A stretch of DNA of 64,000 nt from Branchiostoma floridae. Lineage: Eukaryota; Chordata; Leptocardii; Amphioxiformes; Branchiostomatidae. The notes below the pieces were generated by a model. It was given only the letters and a program-made list of their open reading frames with translations, did no database searches and was not told the origin of the DNA. Shown piece after piece: positions 35,717 through 47,700 of this stretch (the stretch's first letter is position 1; every line of letters begins with the position of its first letter). The DNA is taken from positions 8,128,576-8,192,575 of the forward strand of contig NC_049983.1 in the NCBI RefSeq assembly GCF_000003815.2, in the 5' to 3' direction. The position numbers and the translations under genes are program-made.

Positions 35717-38700
35717 CTGCGAGACACACAAACATGGCTGATGAAGGTTAGACATCCAGGTAATGAGATACACCACCGTATACAATATACTCTGAGGAGG
35801 ATCTGCTAGACTGGGCCGAGGTTTCCACTTTTGTTTGGGTTTGTGTGTGTGTGTACTCTAAACAGCTGTCAGCCAATCAGAGAATCTGCTCAGTTTGCAA
35901 GAGCACAAATGTACAATAAAGGTCGTATGGAAATATACATATAGAATACGATACGGGGTATTCCGTATAGCCCGAGATACGGCCCGACTGCGGGTAGGAT
36001 GGTGGAAGGTCAATTAAAACAAAAAAACTGGCGCCGAGCTAGTTTGGATTGAGAACAGTTGTTCAAATTTTTGACAGTGGCGCATGAGAGTTCGACTCAT
36101 TCGAAACGAACTATGGAGCCCCAGGCTGTACTGTAAAATACGGACCAGTTGGAACACCGATGCTGAACGTTAATAAAACCTGGGTATAAAGAATGATATA
36201 GATACAGAGCAAGACTATAATGTATACTGACCGTATGCTGCGGGTGGTATATCCTCCAGGGTTCCGGAGACGCCAGCCACAGGGGAAGCACCGCCCTCCG
36301 CTCCCATGGGAAGGGGGCTGGGGCTTTTTGTACTGGGTCCTTGCACAACTGGGCTACCTGAGGGGGCAAACAACAACAGCCAACTCAAGACATGCTACAT
36401 GGAAATCATCATCATCATCATCATTCATCCTTGTGTGCGGTGGAGCAGACGAAGTTAGTCCTCCAGAACTGCTTGTCTGTCATCGCAGAGAGTAGCCCTT
36501 GCCCTTCCAGCCCTGTTTTGACCTCAATGAGTTTCTTTAAGAGTTGTGTTTGGGCGGCCAACCCTTCTCTTAGTATCGTAGGACCACAACAAGAGTCTTC
36601 CAGCTGGCTCGTTGCTACAAGCAACATGCCCCGCAAGGCACAGCCGACGCTGTTTCACCTTTGTAGAGACTTTTGGTAGTGATCCATACAACTGTTTGGT
36701 CTATTGTAGACTACACGAAGCATCTTCGTATATGTGCCATTGAGTTTTTGGCGATTGTGACCTGGTCATAAGCCATGATTCAGATCCATACAAAAGAATT
36801 GTCTCAATACATGTCTGAAAGAGTTTTGTCTTGATTTGTTTGCATGGTAATGGTCTTAGTCAACAATGTCACAAAGAGTCAAATCTATGGGACATAACTC
36901 GACTGGTTACTGTTTATAGTTGAGCTCTTGGTTCCAATTAGTTACTTTGGTACTAATCCTGATCCTCTGAAACCGTACTTCTACTTGAATTTTCTGTGCC
37001 AGTAACCCATAGTTGCAATGTTAAGTAATGTACAAAAGACTGTTTGCCCCGGAGAGGAGATAGGCGCCGCCAGGGGACTAAAATGCCTATTGATACAGCA
37101 CAACATGTTGTGCTGCCCCTACGGCTAATTAATCAGCCTACGGCTGATTAAAAGGCTATGGGACGAACGAACGAACGAACGAAAAGACTGTGCCTCACCT
37201 ATCCTATCTACAGTGGTATGTACATGAGGATCCCCTGACGTGCCGGCGGCGCGTGGGGAGGGGGGTCCGTGGTGCTCGCTGCTCTCCGGTCTCTCGGGGG
37301 TGTTGGCCGGCGAGTTGTTGGTACTGTGGTTCCGCGGGGAACGCCCTCCGCGGGGACGACTGGCCGCCGCCTCGGCCGAACTACACGTTGCGCTGGCACT
37401 ACGTGGCTACGGGAGAGAAACATGGGTGTAAAAAACTATGCCGACAGCTTTACCAGGGCTCGAAATTCATTTTTGGGAATAGGTGCACTGGTGCGCCCAA
37501 CCTAGAAAATTGGGTGCACCAAAATATTTTTGGGTGCACCACATAAAATAAAGTAGAATATCAGAATATCCTAATTGCAAACCTACTAAATTAGTAATTT
37601 GAACGGAGCTCTTCAAAAATGGGAAGTACTATGACAGTCATTCTATTATCTTTCTAACACATAGATGTCAAGAATAAGGTGTTTACGTGCACCCACAGAA
37701 AATAATTGGGAGCACAGCTCCAACTTTGGGTGCACCTGGGTGCACAAAACCCCAGTATTTCGAGCCCCGGCTTTACACAATGGACAGGGAATACAAATCT
37801 TTCAACATTCTATCAATTTTGTACATTCAAACTTCTCTTTATCAAATTCATACAACTAGATGATAGAAGCATATAACAGTTAACCCTCAGCACTTTTAGC
37901 AGTGTTTCATACTTGACCGATTGAAGTGATTCAAAATTCAAAAAAAAGTTTAGTAGCATTGGGCAGACATAGTACTTCCCATTTTTGAAGAGCTCCGTTC
38001 AATCATTGGTATATTTTACAGCCTGAGGGTACATTCATCTGATTCAAAAAAATTTTCACAAAGTGGTCAAACTACAAGTTAAAACCATTTGAGATACAGG
38101 GGTTAATACATTGTTTATGACAGTGTACTATGCAGATTAAGATATAATGGGAAATAATTGAGGAAAATTCCCAAAGACACTACTAGTTATGGCACTGGTT
38201 CAAATAGATTACGGAGCTAGTCGCTTACAGCGGTGGCCTGTCGCGCTCGTTTCTCCTGTTCCCTCAGCCAGTCCAGGTAGGATTCCCGCGCCACGTGTTC
38301 CTCTATGGCCTCGTTGGTGGCTTCCCAGTCGGTGTACCGCATCTTATCCTCCAACATGGTCTGTAAAACAGGGACCCAACATGGAAGGATTTACAAACCA
38401 TGAAGTTTCTAATTAGGCTACAGCAATTAAAGTTCATCAGTGTGCTCATGAATTTTTGTCTGATTTCATAAAAAATAATTTTTTGCCGGTGCGTATCGAC
38501 AGAAGCGGTTCGTTTAACCGTTCGTTTGGATGCATGGATGGATGCATGGACCGGTCAATTCAACCAAACCCTTCTAATAGCCCTTCTGTACGCCCAATTA
38601 TGTAATTGAGTCAGCGTGGCCGACCGGTCTAAGGTGCTGGGTGCAGATAGCAATTTGCTTCTGCAGCCGTGAATCGTGGGTTCGAACCCCACCTGTTACA

Positions 38701-41700
38701 ACTTTTTTTCTTTGTTAGACAAATCTCATGTAATGTTTTCTTAATAGAAGACAGACCAATTCAGTAATTCGATGTTTAACATCCAGGCTTTTTCCAAAAT
38801 ACGCACCGGCTAGCTTTTTTCAGAAGCTTTCTTGTTTCACTTGTCCCGATAGGACAAGTGAATTTTAAAAAACACAAACTTTAAGATGAAAAGCACTTGA
38901 GAGAAACAATTACCTGTTGAAGTTCTGACTCTTCCGAGGCTTTGATTGCATCATCGACCTGTTGTTTGTCTGCAAGCTGGAAACAGATAAAGACGAAGAA
39001 AGGTCAAGACCAAAGGGAACGCATCTGTGTATTGCATACTTCATACTTGAAAACTGCATACTTGAAAAATTTCAAATCTAGACCCTCTGAAACGCTATTT
39101 CCTTTATTTTGAGGGGCAAACTTTGCCGGTGGAATCAGCTTGGTTCAACTAATATCTTAACATGCCGATTTTTGGCCATCACAAAGGACGGAATGGGCAT
39201 AATTTTTGTCGTTCCCCAGTGGCAAAATTACGTCAAAGGACAGACGCTGGCTAGAACCCTGAACTGTTAAACCCCTTGTAAACTTGAGCCTATTTGAGTA
39301 TCTAGAGACTAAACATTGTAAAAGCCATGGATCTCACCCCAGGTTTGAAAGCCGGCAGCCCCAGCCCCACACCGATGGTGGCCTTCCACGGGTTGACTAT
39401 GGAATTGTAGTGCCGCTTCATGTGGTAACTCACGCGGATGGGCTCGTTATCCGTCACATGCATGCCATGGAATGTGTTGCATGGCTCTGGAAAACAACAA
39501 CAATGTCATAAGTCATGGCTCAACAATTCTTCAGTGTTCTCAAGAGTTTTGTAACATTTGTTCTGCAATTGATGTTACTGTAAATGCAGAAATTTTCGCG
39601 GTGGATTAATGTTTGCGGTTTTCGCGGTGACCACTTCATTGCGAACTTAAAACCACCACGAACATTTTTCTATTATGGTATTAGACTGCAGTCTATGGTT
39701 TTACCGGGAATTTAAAACCACCACGAAAAGTCCCTTTTCCCGCTACTGCGAAATTAAATCCCAGTACTGTAAATGAGGCACCAATTTGGAACCTGGCATC
39801 CCGACTCATGTAAAACAATCTTTTGAGAAGCAGGAAAGCAAACATTATAAAAAAACTTGCAACCAGTAAATTCCAAAGATCATGCACTGTATGTTTATCA
39901 AAAGTCGCTGTACCAGGTTCCGAAATAGCTGTCATGTTTACTATATATGACAGTGCGGGAGAAAATCAACTTACCTGGCGGCAGGAATAAAGAACAAGAA
40001 CTAGAAATAAGATTTGTAGGATTCAACATTCAATAACATAAGAAGGGTGTAACGTAAGGTTACCAGTTTACGTGCAGGACCAGTTTACGGTCACTTATTG
40101 GTGGATGCAGACTTCGAGGTCAATTGTAAAAAAGAAAATTCTCTTGAGTAGGAAAGAAGTACGTTTATATCATCTATGTGTCTTGCCTTATTTATCCTTT
40201 AACTTTGCATCCAACAAATCACGTCTGAAAAGTCCGACAACAATTTACATTTACGCTTGAGTGCGCACAACACTATTACAGATGACCCGGTTCTGATCGT
40301 AATTCTAGACGGCTATTTTCGTCCCCTCTTTAAAATCCAACAAACTCTTTATTAATTGAAACATCACCTCAAACCAAACCTGGAGTTCTTGTCTCAAGAA
40401 TGCATGGTGATTTTATGTATGTTGTCCAAGGAAACTCTTATAAACTGCATAAAAACAAGTGACTGTCCTCGCCGAGCGGGTAGTTTTCGAACGCCATGTT
40501 GCATCACGTGACTTGCCCGTTAAAGTTTGGTGCACTGGAGAGCGAGAAATTGTCGCAAGGGGCGCTGTTGGGGCTAATTTATGTGGGGAGGGCACGGCGT
40601 GAGCAAGCCACATGTATACTGAACGCATTTCAAGGCCAGTTCCTATCTATACAGGTGATAACAACATCCAAATGCGTTACCATTATTATGAGTAGCATTG
40701 TGCCAGTTGTCGAACAGCATGGCGCTCTGAGTGGCGTTCTGTTGGGGCAAAGATGACTTACCGATAACGTTTAGCGGTGATGCAAAGTGGCGGCATGGCC
40801 ATATGTAAACAGTTTATCCATTGTGTTATCTCAGTGAACTACGTGGGGGACTTTTAAGGGAAATGATCAGATATATGTCCTTTAGAAAAATAACCTCATG
40901 GAGAAACACCCAACTGACCGTAAATTGGTCACCCTGGAAGAATTCTTGGCTGCAGACTTGTTTATTAAAGACGCTCGTACGGCGAGAAATCCTCAAAAGA
41001 AATATGATGCCACACAGAGCTTGACGCAGACCGACTTTGATGTCTTCCAATTAAGGACAGCTTTTCACTTCCCGACCTGCGCGCTTTCCATAAAACGGCA
41101 TTATTAACAAATCGACCGTAAACTGGTAACCTTACGTTACATTTAAAAAAAAAATTTATGTTCATTGAAAACTTAATAGGAATCAGGAACTGTTGTAGTA
41201 GCACGCATAGTCCAGTGGTTAGCGGCCCTGGCTCTGGAACTAAAAGCCTTCAGTTTGATTCAGGCTGTGTCGCTCACCCGACATGCACGCTACAGAAAGG
41301 GTTGCAGTCCTTAGGACAGGACGTTAAAACGTGGTGCACTGTCCACATTGTATTTGTCAAAAAGAGCTAGGAGAATTTCACTGGTACAATGAACCTGTAA
41401 ATACTGTACATGTTGTCTGTCTTCTCTGTCATAATCAGTTTGTCAGAGTAGCTCTTCAGTGAGCTAAAACATTGATTGAGATCACTTTTCCTTTTTTAGT
41501 ATTCTAGTGTCATTGGTGACATAAGCACTTTTATGTCATGCCTATGACGCGAAAACGTTCGATACGGGTGTTCCAGACCGTGTGATAACTTTCCGTATCA
41601 CATGGGCTCTAAGTTGTATCACACGGGCTCCATTCAAATAAATCAAACCATTTCCAGCGGGCTGAGTGTGGCATGGTTGACAATTCGAATACCTGATTTC

Positions 41701-44700
41701 GGACATTGAAACATTGCTGTTGTAACACTTTTTGTTCAAGGGCACCAAATTTGTTCAGCTTCTGGCACATTTTGCATCAAAACATGGGTTTTCTCAGGTG
41801 GGTATGACATAAATAAAATACAACACGGTGTATTCCGCATCACCCTCGGTCTCAGCCCTCCTGCGAGTCGGATCACCCTCCGGCCTTCGGGCGATCCAAC
41901 CCGTGGTCGGGCTGGTACCTCTGGTGATACGGAATACACCGTGTTGTATTCTTTATTAAGGATTTGCATGTCTCTCCAAATATTAAGCGACTAAAGCCCT
42001 TATCCTTGTGGACCATACCTGTACTGTACTGGTACACCTCAATGGGTCGGTTGTACATCTCCGACATAGCAACCATCTCCAGGTGGTTACCATGGCAATG
42101 GTCGCTACGCTTCCGGTTGATGTACGTCATGAAGTCCTCAGTCACGTACTGGGAGAAGTAGTCATAGTTTTTCAACTGAAAAAAAAAAAGAGAAGAGATA
42201 TGAGCTTTGTTTTATAACTCAATGGTAAGTTTTGTCTGAACTGTAATGTAAAAAATCCATTAAAATCTACACTCTAAATAATTGTACAACAGTACAGAAG
42301 TAGTCCTAGTTTTTCAACTGAAAAGAAAAGAGAAGAGATATGAGCTTCCTCTTAAAACTCAATGGTAAATTTTGTCTGAACTGTAATGTAAAAATCTATT
42401 TGTAAAAATCTGCACTCTAAATAATTGTACAACAGTACGACTGAGTTCTTCATGATCATTTACCTGAAAACAAATCTTACGCAACTATTCAGTATGTGAT
42501 ATTTTAATTCAATTAAGAGCCAAACTGTGGTTGGCTACCACCAAAATTCAATCAAACCCTATTGCAAGCAAAATGTGTGTGTGCATAAACAACTTGCAGT
42601 CTTTCACATTACATATCTATATGTTCATGACTTGACATAATCACACACCAGTGCTCGAAATACCCACTTGCCCACTTGAAAATGCAACCACATTTTGCTT
42701 TGCGCAACTTAATCTTAAACCCAGGTTGCACACTGAGCAACCTGAAATTTTGCCGTTGGAACACTGCTTTTTCCCCACCTACATGCATAAGCTTTTGTAC
42801 TTATTTTTTGATAACATAAAACATATTACATAGTTACATATAACTGGAAGAAAAGATAATGGATAAGTAGCTGATTTGAAGAAAGTAACAATTTGAAAGT
42901 GGGGCAACCTGAAATGTTGATGGCGCAACCTGGCCTTTGACTCAGGTTGCCACTTGGACAACCTGGCTGAAGAAAGTATTTCGGGCCCTGCACACTGAGC
43001 AGCTTACTAAGTAAACTAAAGCATGTTTCTTTCACTACAGATAGGTATGTAGTAAACAAGTTTATTTGTCTGATTCATTTCTTTACAATGTAAGAGTACA
43101 TATGGCCAAGGCCACCAAACGGATGTTACAAAAGGGTTAGCCTTGGTGACAAGGCCAGATAAACTAAACAAAATGATAAAAATTGAATTTATCACAGTTT
43201 TGTAAACATCACAAAAGGCCCCGGGCTAACATAATCAGAATACTACCGTAACTGTACCATTTGATCAGTTGGATTCTGAGGTCTCCCCTCTAAAAGAAAT
43301 ACAGCAAAACCAGAACACGAGAGGTCAAAACCCTAAGGTCCACTGCAGTACCTTACAAAGTTGCTAGGAGTAGGAGGCCCACTATCGAGTTTGGCCTTCA
43401 TTTTCCCAACTCTACCTGGCTACCAAATATTGTAAAGATCCGTTCACAGCTTCTCCATTTGCTGTCCACAAACAGAAGGGCAGACAAATGCCGCAGAAAA
43501 AATAACCTTCTTGTCCAAGGTACAAATACACATGAAAATCTGCAGTACTGACCATGTAGTCCATGCAGTGGTTCCGCACTATGGAATGCATCTCCTGGTC
43601 ACCATATACCTGGTCAGCTGTAGAAGGGAAGAAGGCAGGTGTTGATAATATTATAACACACTGGACTGGACTAAGGGTGGGTACCGGTACAGGTACAAGT
43701 CCAGTTCAGGTCCAGAGGATCAGAACTGAACCTGATTTTTTTCCAGTCCACCTTTTTTTGGACTGGTCCAGTATGCTGGTACCTACACCTAGACTCAGCT
43801 CCTAGACTAGTACTGGACTAGTGATAAAAGTACAAGCACAGTCCAGGCTATACTAGGATTTCTGTCTCTAGCACATGTAAATGTGGTAATGCCAAATCTT
43901 GAGTACTGTTGAAGATATCCCATTTTGAAAATCGTGGGGTCTAAGGATGAAAAATATAAACAACTTCTTCCTATGATGACACTGTGCATTCTAAGATACA
44001 TATCTGCGAAAGATGTTGGCTCGCTTAAAGTTCTGTCTACTCCACATACAGTATCACTCTACTATACTGCACAAACAGTAGGTGATGGAATAGAAGCTAG
44101 ATAGAATAATAGAACAGACAAGCCAAGTATAGAAAAGTCAGATGACACATGGAAGAGGTGCTGCAGGGCAATGACCCTAATTGACGCAGCTGCAGAAGGC
44201 CCAAATTGAGTCCATACAGTATTTTAGCCTATTTTCAACTTGTAGCAGGAAAATGTAAGAGGAATTTCGTATTGGTGAGACAGTGTAGGGTGCAGACGTT
44301 CAGATTAGGCAACAAAAACAAGGTTTTGGTCCATTTTTTAGGCCCTTGATGACCCCTTATTTGAAGTGGTTGACCCTAAAATGACATCAGGAATAGCCAA
44401 GATGGCGGCATATTTGACAGCTGCGATGAGTTCCGCTGGTCGGAATTTTTAATAATCAGACTTTTGGACACTTGAGATAGCGGGCTGCTGTGTGGGGTGA
44501 GTTCTTATGACCTGGAATGTTCACGGGTGGATTATGATAACTTGAACTTGCCTACTTTTACATTATGGCCAATGCAGATTTCTATTGGTGTTCACTGCTC
44601 TGCAGATGTTTACTTGTGTATGTGTACCTTAATACGACGAGCGCCCACAGACTGTACTAACTGTCCTAGTCATCTGCACCCCCCAAAAAATTAGTGTTAA

Positions 44701-47700
44701 AAAGGCATATAGCTTTTAACTATGAATTACAATACATGATTTTATTCCTGCAAAAATTGAAACAGTTGGGCCATTCCATAAGCAAAGAGGGCATGGAGGA
44801 TAAAAGGTTGCACTTACCGACTGCACGAAACAGACAGGCCCCATCCACCCCCATCTGCCGAATGGTCCAGCCCTTCTTTTCTTTCAGAGCATGTTCAAAC
44901 CGAGCCTCCATCTGTAAATTATAACATCAGAAAGGCAATAATCAGTCTCCAATAATCATACAATTCATCACAAATAATCATAATAGACACATCAAAAGTT
45001 ACACAGACATTGCACCGTCAAGAAAGAGTGTAGTTTTTATAAATTATAGGCATTTTTGTCGTAACATTTTCTTATCCACAAAAACAGCATGGTTAATTGC
45101 TTGACTCAAACATAATTTTCTTCAAACTATTTCTTCATTTTAGTCTGAGAATGGCCAGATGCACATAGTTACATTTTGTACCTAAAGAATGCTAAATGTT
45201 ATGTTGTGCCAGACTGAATAAAGGGTACCATTCAACTTAATTAGCAACATTTTACGCAGGAATCTACTAAGATCAGGGAGTGGAATTCCGAAGCTGGTTG
45301 GACAAGTTATGCAAATCTGGAGATTCATGTAATCATTCAGAAAATGAAAAAAGTAGTAGTTTCCATTGATTGACATTCGTAAATTCATGATGTACACCCA
45401 CATACATGTAGCTCTTTACTTTAGATTCAACTTCTTCCTGTTTCAAAATAACTTAATACTACTAAGTAAGCATACAAATCCCTTTATGATTATCCCTATA
45501 TATATATATATATATATCAATATAAATACATATATATATATATAATCCATATAATCCATATAATATAATAGTGAGTGATGAATCAAATCAACATGGCCTA
45601 AACTACAACAAAATAAAATGTCTCAGTAATGCGGTAAACAATTACTTAACCAAGGGAATTACAATGTATGTCTGTTGCTACATCTAAGATCACTATCTAA
45701 TCGCAGGGCTCGAAATACCACCTGCATATGCAGTTTAGTTCAGGTAAAATTGGAGCTGTGCAGGTATTTCTGGTGTCTACCTGCACCAAACCTGCACTGG
45801 TCCATGTACTGGGTTTGATACATAAATTTCCTATGATGTAGGTGTATATTGATTGTTATTAGCTGCATTGACTGTTACCATCTATAGAGTATAAAAGAAA
45901 AAATAGCAATGGTTCCTGAACAATTTTAGTATGATCCAAACTTCCTAAATTCAGAGTGGTGCAGGTAGAATTTGTCTGGTGCAGGTAATTTTCAACGTTA
46001 CCTGCACCGGTGCAGGTATGCAGAAAAAAGTATTTCGAGCCCTGAATCGGGAACAACAAATAGCATATTTAGAGAGGATAACATTCAAACTGGTAATCAA
46101 TCAATGATCAATCAATATTATCAATCAACAATTCATTGGACACATTTCCTGAGCCAAGCTTTCGACTAAGCAATCTAGATTATATATTTCAACTGCTATC
46201 CAGAAATATCATACTAGATTGTAGGTTTATGTGAGAGGTTTGGTACATCTTGTTGGAACAAGACCTGCATATTTCTACAGCATGTCTTCCTGTGCGTCAT
46301 ACCATAATCTTTGTGGTCCTTCCATATCCTTCTCCTATTCTCCATACATACCCAGCAGCATACTAATGCTACATGGTAGTATCAAGCCCCCCTCCCCCTT
46401 TCATATCAGTGAGGACCAACAGAAACTGGTTGCATGTGAGCCTTTAAACTCACATTACATTATTTACACTCTTGCAAGTATTTGAAAAGAGTACACTAAA
46501 TCTAGAAATGCTTATGTTTGCAGTTTTAGCGGTGGCCTCCTCACTGCAAACTTATACCACCGCAAACATTTTTCCATTATAGTATGTGACTGCAGTCAGT
46601 ATGGCGCTACCGCGAACTTAAAACCACCGTGAAAACTCTATTTTACCATTTTCACGAAATTAAATCCCTGTGAACTTAAATGCATTTACAGTTACTGTAT
46701 TAGACATGCCAGATAGACGTAAATAAAACAGTTTGCCAGTCGTAAAAATAAGGCTGCATCTCTATATTATATAAGCTCCTTAGCCCGGTATCCAGCCGTA
46801 TTATAGCTCCTGAGTCTCTTCTTTCCTCTACGCAAATACAGAAGAGACTCAGGAGCTATAATACAGCAGGATACCAGGCTATAACCTGCTTGGTTGCATC
46901 TAGATTTAGCAGTCCCAGCATGCACCGCTGCTATAGATGTGCAGGTCAGGTCATGTGATCATGATCAGATTTTGTAATCTGCCAGGTTTTCACGAATCAC
47001 CATTGAAATCTCTTCTTGTTATACGACTGTGGTGAATCGGAACCATAACACTTGGAAATAAGCTCTGTTTACAACAAATCTACAACTTCTGTTTTCCGAT
47101 AGAGAAAAACAGCAGTGTTAAAGGGAGGTCATTTAGAAGAGACTGGAAATTGTTTTGAACAGCTGCCAATTTCTGGCAAGCAAAAATAAATGTCCCGTCC
47201 AAAGACATAGACAGCATTTTGATTTGGGATGAAAAGATGATCATCAATGGCTGCACGGTCACTGTCGTATTCCCTTGCCTTAAATGCAGCTTCTTAAGGC
47301 TCCGTTACAAAACCTTTATAAACCAAGGAGGAGTAGCGCTTGCTTATAAAATTTGTAGATCAATTGTGGAATGACCTTAGCATCTTAATTCTATAATCTT
47401 ACCATTCTACAAGACTCGTCCCACTTTAAAATCTGTTAAACTTACTTTAAGACGTACCCTTAAATGTGTACTGCGCAGCTGTTGATGGCACTATGAAAGG
47501 CTTCCTATTGTTCTTATCTTTATTTATGATGTGTATGTTTACATGTATACCTTCACACCTTGGCAATTATGCAATCTGCTTCCATGGACCCTTAAAATTC
47601 TATATCACAAGTACACACATGTTAAAACTTAACTGCAACATTTTCAAGAGACCTAAACGATTGCCGTTTAAAAGGCAATATATTTGGAATGCTACAGTTG

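Noticed and set aside
38610-38701. Functional tRNA-Leu gene
   Set aside because: Box A and B are good but the acceptor stem mispairs at about three of seven positions; called a tRNA-like pseudogene instead.
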